Positions 1 to 7,850 of a DNA stretch of 53,613 bases are shown in pieces. The notes under the pieces are model-generated. The model made no database searches. It had not been told where the DNA came from and saw only the letters and a program-made list of their open reading frames with translations. The DNA lies in the NCBI GenBank assembly GCA_003156805.1, contig PMHV01000010.1, positions 17,450 through 71,062 on the forward strand. The letters are read 5' to 3'. How positions within the stretch are numbered: the stretch's first letter is position 1; each line of letters starts with the position of its first letter. This stretch comes from Acidobacteriaceae bacterium (GTDB lineage Bacteria > Acidobacteriota > Terriglobia > Terriglobales > Acidobacteriaceae). The position numbers and the translations under genes are program-made.

Positions 1-86
1 TGCCTTCCGGGTTCGTCGGCGAAGCTCAGCCCGACGCAGAGCGCAACACAGAATACGATTACGGCACAATGCCTTAGGTTTTTCAT
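1..86 (-). CDS. Secreted protein, N-terminal fragment (runs off window)
   Basis: Only the first 28 codons lie in the window. They start at an ATG (86-84) with an AAGGAG ribosome-binding site four bases upstream (complement of 91-96). The peptide begins MKNLRHCAVIVFCVALC and continues VGLSFADEPGR: a Lys/Arg/His N-region, a hydrophobic core and a probable signal-peptidase site after SFA. It is therefore the start of an exported protein of unknown function. It lies in the same direction as the ExbD-like gene but 306 bp beyond it, behind two hairpins, so it is probably a separate transcript. Confidence 0.6.
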   Translation of the reverse strand, partial: MKNLRHCAVIVFCVALCVGLSFADEPGR

Positions 87-259
87 GAGTCTCCTTGGCC
101 TTCGGCTGAAAATGGACTTCTCGGTAATGAACACGGCAACGCAGGTTTCGACTCGCCGGATTCTACACGCATCGGCGAGAGGCAAGAGGTCACTCCGGTG
201 CATAGGCTGGTGCGCGAGGTGGGTGCGCGGGTATGGACTGTCGCGCTACTGGCGATGCT

Positions 260-277
260 ACAGCCGCCCTCGGCTGT
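260..277. repeat. Intergenic hairpin ACAGCCG/CGGCTGT
   Basis: Perfect 7-bp inverted repeat around a 4-nt CCCT loop, followed by GC-rich sequence. There is no T-tract, so it is not a classical intrinsic terminator. It resembles the GGGGACGG...TGTCC hairpins at 10854 and 52524 and could belong to one dispersed family. Confidence 0.5.
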
Positions 278-314
278 CCCACCCCGGTCCCGGGGGTTGA
301 CCTCGTCTTGAAGG

Positions 315-335
315 GGCGCGGCTTCAAGCCGCGCC
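315..335. repeat. Perfect palindromic hairpin (10-bp arms)
   Basis: GGCGCGGCTT, a single C, then AAGCCGCGCC form a perfect palindrome, flanked by TCTT (306-309) and AAGA (339-342), which could extend the stem after bulges. It is downstream of the ExbD-like gene (minus strand) and upstream of the partial secreted gene. A transcription-end or REP-like role is inferred. Confidence 0.55.
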
Positions 336-392
336 GTTAAGACTCATTGCAGCCTACTTCTCAGAGTCGCCGAGCACTCTTGCCTCCTGCTA

Positions 393-887
393 TCACTTCG
401 GCGCCGCCGGCGAGCGCCGAGCCATCTCCATTTCAATACCTTCCGGGAGTACCAGCGCTCCCACTTGTGCTGTCTTTGGTCGAGTCGTCAGCAAGGTCAC
501 ACCCCCGACACCGGCTGTATGCGCCGCGTCCAAAACCTTCAAGACGCACGCGTAAGGCGCCCTGGCGTCTGCCTTGATGTAAAGAGTCTGTGTGTGACGA
601 GGTGCGCGAGCCTTGAGTTTTTCCGCCAGCGTATCGGGCGTGATGGGATCGGTTCCGAGGTAGAGTTTGCCCGTGTCAGTTACAGTGATAATCAACGCGT
701 CTGGCTTGTCCGCATCTGGCACTGCCACCGCGCTGCTGGTGGGGGCTAACTTAACGCTGATCCCTTTTTGCAAAGCCTGTGCATTGCTCCGCGGTGCTGC
801 AGACATCATAGTTAGAAGTACCACGAAGGCTGCACTCCACGCTCTGTCCTTCAGTCTTGCGAGATCACTTGTCCTAAGCGAATTCAT
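393..887 (-). CDS. ExbD/TolR-like periplasmic protein
   Basis: 164 residues. The C-terminal 110 residues match the ExbD/TolR periplasmic fold: LQKGISVKLAPTSS, then GKLYLGTDPI, then LYIKADARAPYACVLKVLD and GVTLLTTRP. ExbD normally works with ExbB and TonB to harness the proton gradient. The usual N-terminal membrane helix has a conserved Asp; here the helix region (AFVVLLTMMSAA) has none and looks more like a signal peptide. No exbB or tonB is nearby. It sits 49 bp downstream of the slipin gene, probably in the same operon. An ExbD-derived periplasmic domain with a changed role is likely; proton coupling is doubtful. Confidence 0.75.
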   Translation of the reverse strand: MNSLRTSDLARLKDRAWSAAFVVLLTMMSAAPRSNAQALQKGISVKLAPTSSAVAVPDADKPDALIITVTDTGKLYLGTDPITPDTLAEKLKARAPRHTQTLYIKADARAPYACVLKVLDAAHTAGVGGVTLLTTRPKTAQVGALVLPEGIEMEMARRSPAAPK

Positions 888-936
888 AGGTTTTCTCCTC
901 TCATCGCCGCTTCGGGCGTGTTATTCCATTGATTTA

Positions 937-1809
937 TTACTGAGCCTTCGCGCCGCCGAGTGACGCGGTCGCGAGCGTTCCTCCCAAACCCATCGTCTCC
1001 ACGGCGGACGAAGGCACGATCACCATTGAGCCTTTTTCTTTGATCGCCTCATAGAGCATGTTCATGGCACGCAGATGCAAGGCCACGGGATTTTCCGCGT
1101 AGGCAGCCGCGGCCTGCACAAAGCTGTTGGAAATCTCCTTTTCCGCCTGCCCCAGAATGATGCGCGCCTGGCGCTCACGCTCGGCCTGCGCTTGCCGCGA
1201 CATCGCATCCTCCAGCCCTTGCGGAATTCTCACATCGCGGATCTCGACCGATTGCACTGTAATGCCCCACGGATTGGTTTTCTCATCGAGGATTCGCTGC
1301 AGCTCCCGTCCCATGGTCTCCCGCTCTGTGATCATCTGCGCCAGTTCGTGGCGGCCAATCGACTCCCGCAGCGCCGTTTGCGCGCTCATGTTAATGGCCT
1401 CAATGAAGTTTTCCACTTCCAGAATGGATTTTTCTGCATTCCACACCAGCCAGAACACAATGGCGTCGACGTTGACGGGAACGGTGTCGCGCGTGAGCGT
1501 GGATTCGGCCGAAACACTGGCCACGCGCACACGCTGATCCACGTACGGACTGAGCGTTTCGACGATGGGCACGATGTGGAAGAGTCCCGGCCCGCGCAGC
1601 CCGACATAACGCCCCAGCCGCAACACCGCCACCTTCTCCCACTGCCGCACTACCTTGATCGCAAACATGAGATAGATGCCCAGCGCGGCGCCCACAATGA
1701 TCCAAGCCGGATGATGAGTAGCAGCGGCCACGACTGCGCCCGCCAAAAGGCAGATAATAAACATTAACCTTCCGATACCGCTGATCTGGCCGATTTCTAG
1801 TTTCGTCAT
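937..1809 (-). CDS. Slipin (stomatin-like SPFH membrane protein)
   Basis: 290 residues. Two hydrophobic stretches (about 13-31 and 36-52) are followed by an SPFH domain: EKVAVLRLGRYVGLRGPG, then DQRVRVASVSAES, then the NMSAQTALRESIGRHEL region. A charged Ala/Glu/Arg helix (about 195-230, RQAQAERERQARII) typical of stomatins comes after. Family members form oligomeric rings at the inner membrane and organise lipid microdomains. No NfeD partner is seen. It starts 4 bp after the stop of the GntR regulator, so regulator, slipin and ExbD-like gene look like one autoregulated operon. Confidence 0.92.
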   Translation of the reverse strand: MTKLEIGQISGIGRLMFIICLLAGAVVAAATHHPAWIIVGAALGIYLMFAIKVVRQWEKVAVLRLGRYVGLRGPGLFHIVPIVETLSPYVDQRVRVASVSAESTLTRDTVPVNVDAIVFWLVWNAEKSILEVENFIEAINMSAQTALRESIGRHELAQMITERETMGRELQRILDEKTNPWGITVQSVEIRDVRIPQGLEDAMSRQAQAERERQARIILGQAEKEISNSFVQAAAAYAENPVALHLRAMNMLYEAIKEKGSMVIVPSSAVETMGLGGTLATASLGGAKAQ

Positions 1810-1813
1810 GGCT

Positions 1814-2230
1814 TTATCTCCTTGGGGTGGGATGAGGCGCTGACTCGCGCAGGCGTTCCAGCAGTTCTTCTACCGTGAATCCAGACGCCCCGGCGCGGGC
1901 TGCGAATTCGCCCACCAGTTGGGCGAGCCGCCGCTCGCGCTCGGCGTCGTTTCTGCCGACCTTTCTCGCGCCGATGAACGTTCCGGTTCCCTGGTGGGTT
2001 TCGAGCGTGCCGCCGAGTTCGAGCTCGCGGTACGCCCGCAGAACCGTATTCGGGTTGATGGCCAGGTCGACCGCAAGCTGCCGCACGGTGGGAAGTTGAT
2101 CGCCAGCGGTCAGCGCTCCCGTCGCGATGCCCGCCCGAACCTGGTCGATGATTTGGCGGTAGACCGGGACTCCGCTGTGCAGGTCCAATTTGAGCTGGAA
2201 ACTCTGAGAGCTGCCGGAGCCACGTGCCAT
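1814..2230 (-). CDS. GntR-family regulator, YtrA subfamily
   Basis: 138 residues from ATG 2230; an upstream in-frame TTG at 2239 is less likely because it abuts the operator. The N-terminal winged helix is clear (VPVYRQIIDQVRAGI, LPTVRQLAVDLAINPNTVLR, then GTGTFI). Only a short tail of about 50 residues follows, which is the hallmark of the YtrA subfamily rather than FadR or HutC types. These are usually autorepressors of membrane-stress operons. It heads the operon with slipin and the ExbD-like gene and has a matching inverted repeat directly upstream. Confidence 0.92.
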   Translation of the reverse strand: MARGSGSSQSFQLKLDLHSGVPVYRQIIDQVRAGIATGALTAGDQLPTVRQLAVDLAINPNTVLRAYRELELGGTLETHQGTGTFIGARKVGRNDAERERRLAQLVGEFAARAGASGFTVEELLERLRESAPHPTPRR

Positions 2231-2239
2231 ATGTATCAA

Positions 2240-2259
2240 TGTACTATAATACTAGTACA
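2240..2259 (-). promoter_or_regulatory. Probable GntR operator overlapping the promoter
   Basis: Perfect 7-bp inverted repeat TGTACTA / TAGTACA with a 6-nt AT-rich centre, beginning 10 nt upstream of the regulator ATG. The sequence AGTGTACTA...TAGTACA resembles the AGTGTA-n13-TACACT operators known for B. subtilis YtrA. A TTGACT hexamer lies just upstream (complement of 2263-2268), so a bound regulator would cover the promoter. Autoregulation is inferred. Confidence 0.7.
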
Positions 2260-2459
2260 CTAAGTCAAGAAGAAAATCAAAGTCGCTCTGCCAAGGCCGG
2301 GGATCTGATTGCTTTCATTGTGTATCGGGGCCGCCAGGGCATCTCTGGGAATTTGACCAGTAAAGCGGCAGGGGGCGAACGGCCCGCCGGCTCGAATCTT
2401 GATTCTCGCCGCCTCGGCGCGTAGAGTTTCGTTGGGGCGTAATCTCTGGGGCAGCTCTT

Positions 2460-2930
2460 ATGTCGAACCAAGCCAAAACCTACGCAAAATTCGGGGCAGC
2501 CGTGGTGGTGATTTTGCTGCTTCTCGGCTACCTGGCCTATACCGGCGTACAGGACAGCAAGAGCTACTACGTCACCATCAGCGAGCTGCACAAGATGGGC
2601 GACGGCGCGTACACCAAGCGCCTGCGGGTCGCCGGCAATGTGCGGCCCGGCTCGATCAGGCGCACCGGGGCGCACGTGCAGTTCGTTCTAATGGAGCAGG
2701 ATCAGCTCCTCAACGTGGACTACACCGGCACCGAAGCTCCGCCCGACACTTTCAAAGACGACTCGCAAGCCCTGGCCGATGGCAGCTTCGGGCGCGACGG
2801 CGTTTTCCACGCCAAAGCGCTGCAGGCCAAATGCGCTTCAAAGTACGCACCGCAACAGCAGCCCGGCACGCCAGCCGGCGCGCCAACGAAAACCGCGCCT
2901 CCGGGCGATGCCGCCAAGAGCATGACTTAG
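2460..2930 (+). CDS. ccmE: CcmE-type haem chaperone, CxxxY variant
   Basis: 156 residues: an N-terminal membrane anchor (about 12-30), then the OB-fold CcmE domain (SYYVTISEL, LRVAGNVRPGSI, LLNVDYTGTEAPPDTF, ADGSFGRDGVFHAKALQAKC). CcmE carries haem to the cytochrome c assembly machinery. Classic CcmE attaches haem through His in HxxxY. Here the position is Cys125-Ala-Ser-Lys-Tyr129, the CxxxY form known from some sulfate reducers and archaea. The tail is Pro/Ala/Thr-rich. No other ccm gene is in the window, so the partner genes, if present, are elsewhere. Confidence 0.85.
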   Translation: MSNQAKTYAKFGAAVVVILLLLGYLAYTGVQDSKSYYVTISELHKMGDGAYTKRLRVAGNVRPGSIRRTGAHVQFVLMEQDQLLNVDYTGTEAPPDTFKDDSQALADGSFGRDGVFHAKALQAKCASKYAPQQQPGTPAGAPTKTAPPGDAAKSMT

Positions 2931-2994
2931 TTGCCAGGGATGTCTTCGTCTTCAGTCGCCGAAGAAAATAGAAATCTGAGTTCGGCGTCGTTAG

Positions 2995-4536
<1,542 letters not shown>

Positions 4537-4659
4537 CCTGGCGTCTTCACTGCTCTGTTGTCCCTCACTGGTGCGCCCTGTGGGTTTCTGCTCGAAATAA
4601 ATTTTTCGGCGATGCGAGGGGTGTGCGGTAGCTCGCACATCAGGCGCCCCAAAATCCAC

Positions 4660-4780
4660 GGGTAGGCCCCCTCCCCCCTTTTTGCAAAATCTCTGGAATC
4701 ATCGGGTTGGCGCGAAATTCCCCGCAAGGTACGGATGTCAAAGAACTTAAATACTAAAGTCTTTCAATTGAAGGACTTAG
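4660..4780 (-). repeat. Dispersed repeat, about 30-nt units with G-run end (copy A)
   Basis: Read on the minus strand, it consists of degenerate units beginning CTAAGTCC, TTAAGTTC and GCCAACCC, then GATGATTCC and a run of G interrupted by A, ending CCTACCC. It matches the element at 35064-35177 in order and spacing: both contain TAAGTTCTTTGA exactly (4738-4749 here) and ATGATTC (4696-4702 here). The two copies lie in opposite orientation. No protein is encoded. Confidence 0.6.
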
Positions 4781-4892
4781 GACGGGACTAACCGCGCTGT
4801 GCGCGGCAGTCACGGCCTCGATCATCATTGCGCATGTTCGGGGCTGTGGACAAGGTTAGATGTCACACACTGCTGTGGAAAATTCTGGGCGC

Positions 4893-4923
4893 GTTCTGCT
4901 CCATGTGCGGCCCGAAGTTCTAG
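4893..4923 (+). pseudogene. Relic of a second thiC C-terminal region
   Basis: The bases here encode FCSMCGPKF followed by a TAG stop and match thiC 4397-4427 except for two third-position changes (GGA to GGC, AAA to AAG) before the stop. Silent differences suggest descent from another functional thiC and not a recent local copy. It abuts the stop of the frameshifted gene at 4927 and may mark a recombination boundary. Confidence 0.55.
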
Positions 4924-4926
4924 CTC

Positions 4927-5575
4927 TTACGGTTCAGACTGCCTGGGAACGGTTGGCGCGGAACTAGATACCCCGAGTTGCAGCCACGCCGCCTCTGCCG
5001 CCTTCGTCTGCTCCTCCATTCGGTAGTGCTTGGTGATAAGGATAGTTATGAGGAAGACCGCGACTGAGCAGGTCGCGAGCAGGGCCGATATGTCCTCGTC
5101 GTCGAAGCCGGAGCCCAGCCAGTCTGCGTCCCACCTCTTCTGCAGTTGCGCCGTGCCCGAGTGGGTGAGGCTGTGGAGCACTTTTCGCGAAGTCTTCAGG
5201 AAGTCCTCGAACAGCGAACCCAAGCCTAGGGCTTTGTCGATCCGAGCGCCGTCCTTCTCGTAGCTCACGTTGTACCAGTCCTTCCTGATCTTGGCCACGT
5301 CCTCCTCCGAGCCGACGAGGACTATGTGCAGCGCGGACCAGGGCCTCCACAAGCGGGCGTTGAAGGGCGAAGGCCGGGGAGTGGAACTTGTGGTGCAGCA
5401 GGCATCCGATGCCCTTGCAGTAGTCGAAGATCATCGACCAGTAGGAGACGAGGAGGTCGTCGTTCTCAGTGCGGAAGACGAGCCTCCCTTCCTTGGCCTG
5501 GTTGTAGACGAGATCCTCCAGCGCTTGCCCGAAGCGAGCCGCGCGGTCAATCTCGTTATCAACAGTCACCGACAT
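4927..5575 (-). pseudogene. Frameshifted membrane-associated hypothetical
   Basis: Two overlapping minus-strand frames make one protein. The first starts at ATG 5575 (MSVTVDNEIDRAARFG) and runs to about 5335 (RPLVEALVRA). The second continues with LHIVLVGSEEDVAKIR to a stop at 4927 and has a C-terminal membrane helix (LLATCSVAVFLITILI). One base seems to be missing from the GCGCG run near 5331-5336. Joined length is about 217 residues. The shape recalls the DUF6988 group, but that is a weak guess. It could be a real mutation or a sequencing error. It lies next to TA genes in the island. Confidence 0.6.
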
Positions 5576-5614
5576 TAGGCCACCTTCTTGACCAGTTTGG
5601 ATTCCAAAACTCGA

Positions 5615-5863
5615 TTAACGATAAGCCTCGCATCGGTGCCGGACGGCATGGATTCGGATCGTATCGTCGGCCTCGTTGGTGAAGCGCACGCGATAGTCGC
5701 CAACTCGCAACCTTAACTCACCAGATTCACCTTTGAGCTCCTTAACGTCGCCTTCGCCAGTCTCGGCAAAGCGCTGGATGATAGAGAAGATTCGCATCGC
5801 AGTCTTCCGGTCGATGCGACGTACGTCGGCACGCGCATCCTCAGACCAGTCGATTTTCTTCAT
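5615..5863 (-). CDS. RelE/ParE-family toxin
   Basis: 82 residues: MKKIDWSEDARADVRRID, then ELRLRVGDYRVRF and IRIHAVRHRCEAYR. This is the compact RelE/ParE fold with the conserved C-terminal arginines that line the active site of mRNA-cleaving RelE toxins. Whether it cleaves mRNA or poisons gyrase cannot be told from sequence. It begins 15 bp after the stop of the antitoxin-like gene at 5879. A truncated paralogue sits at 6678-6770 behind a paralogous antitoxin. Confidence 0.85.
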   Translation of the reverse strand: MKKIDWSEDARADVRRIDRKTAMRIFSIIQRFAETGEGDVKELKGESGELRLRVGDYRVRFTNEADDTIRIHAVRHRCEAYR

Positions 5864-5878
5864 CTTTACCGCCGCCCG

Positions 5879-6151
5879 CTATTTGCTCTTGAGATCGTCC
5901 GGAGAGAGGCCAAACTCGGCGAGAACTTCTTCGTGCGGAACTCCTTGTCCACCGCGTTGCTTGAACCAGGCTTTCGACTTGGCGACGGCTTTACGCTCGT
6001 CCTCGCTCTCTGGTTCGTCGTCGATTGGGGCGTTCGCAATCGCGCGGGCGACGGGGTCGAGAAGGCGCTCGAGCATGCCGATCGCGGCGGGCACTTGGTC
6101 CGGGGCAAGGTGCTCGATCAGCTTGTGGGCGTGTTGTTTGTCTGCCGCCAT
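5879..6151 (-). CDS. Antitoxin-like partner of RelE-type toxin (copy 1)
   Basis: 90 residues, helical and acidic, starting MAADKQHAHKLIEHLAPDQV and including RAIANAPIDDEPESEDE. No DNA-binding motif is obvious, but position just upstream of a RelE-type toxin and a paired duplicate elsewhere make it the probable antitoxin. Its paralogue at 6767-7045 shares the start and the VPAAIGMLE-LLDPVARAIAN core almost exactly. Confidence 0.75.
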   Translation of the reverse strand: MAADKQHAHKLIEHLAPDQVPAAIGMLERLLDPVARAIANAPIDDEPESEDERKAVAKSKAWFKQRGGQGVPHEEVLAEFGLSPDDLKSK

Positions 6152-6233
6152 AACAAGCCTATTCTACACCGCGACGTTTGACTCCGACGCTTTTTGCCGT
6201 TGCCCCCCACCGATTCCAGCCTACGATAAGCCT

Positions 6234-6452
6234 ATGGCGAAGGCGAAGAAGTTCGAACTCGAGAGTCCTGCTCCCATCCTCGACGAGGAAGGCGAGGAAA
6301 CGCTCGACGCCATTGACGAAGGCATTCGGGACGTGAAAGCTGGCCGAACCGTCCCTGCCGAAGAAGTTCGCAAGCGATTACCCAACTGGATTACCGCTTC
6401 CTCTATACGCCAAGGGCGCTGCACGATCTCGCCGAAAACAAAGGCCGAATAG
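6234..6452 (+). CDS. Small antitoxin-like protein
   Basis: 72 residues starting MAKAKKFELESPAPILDEEG, then ETLDAIDEGIRDVKAGRTVP and EEVRKRLPNW. The middle part matches the C-terminal dimer/neutralisation region of ParD/RelB-like antitoxins (DAIDEGIRDVKAGR). The final 20 residues overlap, in another frame, a sequence resembling the start of a RelE/ParE toxin (6386-6547), so the stop may have been shifted by decay. It is on the opposite strand from the flanking antitoxin copies. Confidence 0.6.
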   Translation: MAKAKKFELESPAPILDEEGEETLDAIDEGIRDVKAGRTVPAEEVRKRLPNWITASSIRQGRCTISPKTKAE

Positions 6453-6547
6453 CCGGAGACTACGGTAAAGCCGTATTGTCTTTTTTGGAAGAGTTTTGGT
6501 GTTTGAGAACCACCATTCCCCGGAGTATCCTAAAGGTATGTCAGTGA
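6386..6547 (+). pseudogene. Decayed RelE/ParE toxin remnant
   Basis: The frame overlapping the end of the antitoxin-like gene reads LDYRFLYTPRALHDLAENK, then GDYGKAVLSFLEEF, before turning into unrelated residues and a TGA at 6545. YRFLYTPRALHDLAE is a typical opening of ParE/RelE toxins, but there is no ATG or GTG start and the conserved C-terminal half is absent. Confidence 0.45.
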
Positions 6548-6684
6548 ATTGGCTTAAGGTCGCTCAAAAGATGGCCGAGGACGCGCGTGCGCAGTTGGCG
6601 ATCAATCGCCAGCGTCTTCGGGAAATCATCGAGAAACGCGACCAGCAGCAAACCACACAACAACATCCTACGAATGCTCAGTGA
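6538..6684 (+). CDS. Small hypothetical protein (48 aa)
   Basis: 48 residues from ATG 6538, beginning MSVNWLKVAQKMAEDARAQL and ending in a Gln-rich tail. It is almost wholly helical and charged. A weak AAAGG site lies immediately upstream. It ends exactly at the breakpoint of the truncated toxin on the other strand, so it may be a chance frame in a recombined region. Function unknown. Confidence 0.3.
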   Translation: MSVNWLKVAQKMAEDARAQLAINRQRLREIIEKRDQQQTTQQHPTNAQ

Positions 6685-6770
6685 CCTGCGGAGAAGATAT
6701 TCATTGCGACGGGCTTGCTCAGTCTGCGGACGTCGCTTTTGGCAGGATCGGTCCAGACAATCCGTTTCAC
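6678..6770 (-). pseudogene. RelE-type toxin truncated to 30 codons (copy 2)
   Basis: A GTG start at 6770 overlaps the TGA of the antitoxin copy 2 (GTGA junction). The peptide MKRIVWTDPAKSDVRRLSK, then PVAMNIFSAGH and stop, is homologous to the first 30 residues of the intact toxin at 5615-5863 (MKKIDWSEDARADVRRID..AMRIFS). The conserved RVRF/VRHR half is gone, so it must be non-toxic. The loss boundary is at about 6685. Confidence 0.7.
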
Positions 6771-7045
6771 TTCGGTTCCCGGTAGTTGTCGACCTCCTCT
6801 TGAGTGATGCCGAGCTCAGCTAAGAACTCCTCATGGGGAGTGCCTTTGTTATGCTTCGACCATTCGCGGGCTTCCGCGAGAGCTTTCTCATCTGCCGCCG
6901 TGAGTGGCTCGTCGTCGATGGGTGCGTTCGCAATTGCGCGGGCAACGGGATCAAGCAGGCTTTCAAGCATGCCGATGGCCGCCGGGACCTGACTTGGAGC
7001 CAATTGTTCGATTAGTTCGTGCGCGTGCTGTTTGTCTGCGGCCAT
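6767..7045 (-). CDS. Antitoxin-like protein (copy 2, toxin lost)
   Basis: 92 residues from ATG 7045 (MAADKQHAHELIEQLAPSQV); an upstream in-frame ATG at 7114 lacks any homology to copy 1. It shares its N-terminal half almost exactly with the antitoxin at 5879-6151; the C-terminal half (EALAEAREWSKHNKGTPHEE) is more divergent. Its toxin partner survives only as a 30-codon stub overlapping its stop, so it is an orphan that could still neutralise the intact toxin. Confidence 0.75.
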   Translation of the reverse strand: MAADKQHAHELIEQLAPSQVPAAIGMLESLLDPVARAIANAPIDDEPLTAADEKALAEAREWSKHNKGTPHEEFLAELGITQEEVDNYREPK

Positions 7046-7097
7046 AGGTAGTTCCCCCCAACATTTAGACGTTTGGGCCGGATAGTCCGCCACGCGC

Positions 7098-7310
7098 TTA
7101 GTGCGCAATGGCAACGTCTTCGAGCGTAACGCGCTTGAACGCGTTCGGATCGCCCAGCCGCTTCACTGCGTCGAGAACTTCGATGCCTGCCAAAAGCCCG
7201 TTGGCGTCGTAGTCGGCGGCAATGCCTTCGCCCAGATGCTTCGTGGTAACGGTGGTCTCTTTGAAGCGGATGTACAGCGCATCTACCTTCTGGTCGTAGG
7301 TGATCCTCAT
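7098..7310 (-). CDS. DUF2283 protein
   Basis: 70 residues: MRITYDQKVDALYIRFKE, then GIAADYDANGLLAGIEVLDA. This is the DUF2283 signature (Y(D)..aDaLYi.f, then D.dG.lvGIEi..A). Genes of this family often follow a DUF4258 gene and are presumed to be the antitoxin of the pair. Here it begins 11 bp after the DUF4258 stop, on the same strand. Confidence 0.85.
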   Translation of the reverse strand: MRITYDQKVDALYIRFKETTVTTKHLGEGIAADYDANGLLAGIEVLDAVKRLGDPNAFKRVTLEDVAIAH

Positions 7311-7321
7311 GACATGTCCCT

Positions 7322-7642
7322 CTAGAAATAGTATACGTAAACGGTCACAACTCCGATCTCATTCGGTTCCTCGACAAAGACTGGCCGAACCTGCTTAGTC
7401 GCGTAATGCCGGCCGTTCCATACAGCCTCGAAGAGGAAGTCCTTGCGGCATTCCATCCGCCCGTTTTCCGCGGGATGCCAGGGTGTAGTCCTAATCGTGT
7501 CAGCCACCTCACCTTCCGTGGCACCCCGAAACTGCATCTGCTGGCTTGCATGTCCCGAGAACGCGATAGGCTTGGAATTGTCCGATATTTGCTGACGCGA
7601 GGACCCAGCGATCTGATCCTGCGACCACTTCGCTTCCAACAT
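7322..7642 (-). CDS. DUF4258 protein, probable toxin-like partner
   Basis: The conserved domain runs from KPIAFSGHASQQMQFRGATE through ECRKDFLFEAVWNGRHYATK to the C-terminal QVRPVFVEEPNEIGVVTVYVYYF region. This matches DUF4258 (HA..QM..RG.. then KQVRPVF.EE..EI.VVTVY.YY). The start is uncertain: the frame is open to ATG 7738, but the first 30 residues lack family resemblance, so ATG 7642 (MLEAKWSQDQ) is chosen. DUF4258 is suspected to be an RNase-like toxin; that role is not proven here. Confidence 0.7.
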   Translation of the reverse strand: MLEAKWSQDQIAGSSRQQISDNSKPIAFSGHASQQMQFRGATEGEVADTIRTTPWHPAENGRMECRKDFLFEAVWNGRHYATKQVRPVFVEEPNEIGVVTVYVYYF

Positions 7643-7739
7643 GATATCCCCGGAGTGCGGTGCCGCCTTCCCAAATCGGGAATCGCCGCCCCACACCCAG
7701 CAATCCTGATTGACCCAAGCTCCCAGACGGGCTAACATC

Positions 7740-7762
7740 CGCTACGCGGACTATCCGTAGCG
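7740..7762. repeat. Inverted repeat upstream of the DUF4258 gene
   Basis: CGCTACG (7740-7746) and CGTAGCG (7756-7762) form perfect 7-bp arms around a 9-nt loop, at the outer edge of the island. It could be an operator for the minus-strand TA genes or a hairpin boundary element; sequence alone does not decide. Confidence 0.4.
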
Positions 7763-7850
7763 CACGGTCCGCTTGCAGATTGGCGACCTTCTCGCCTGTT
7801 AGCAGTACCGTGCCCGGCCCCTAGAATTTATCCGCCCAGGCTGGTTTGCC

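Larger units (their letters stand above)
87..392. other. Intergenic region with two hairpin repeats
   Basis: No credible gene is seen on either strand. The stretch holds a 7-bp stem (ACAGCCG at 260-266, CGGCTGT at 271-277) and a perfect 10-bp-arm palindrome (315-335), both described separately. These probably mark the end of the ExbD-like transcript on the minus strand or are mobile intergenic repeats. The rest is unremarkable. Confidence 0.6.
4537..4926. other. Intergenic region with dispersed repeat and thiC relic
   Basis: No intact gene. It holds a small inverted repeat (TGTGCG 4622-4627, CGCACA 4634-4639), the 4660-4780 dispersed repeat with a near-palindrome AAGTC..GACTT at about 4757-4778, and a thiC tail relic at 4893-4923. 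No T-tract terminator is visible after thiC. Confidence 0.6.

Noticed and set aside
85..300. 71-codon plus-strand frame at the window start
   Set aside because: Arg/Ser-rich translation of a hairpin-containing intergenic stretch, opposed by a convincing signal-peptide start on the minus strand.
5733..6233. Upstream extension of the small antitoxin-like gene
   Set aside because: It is antisense to the RelE-type toxin and antitoxin on the minus strand and has no gene-like features; ATG 6234 gives a normal antitoxin length.
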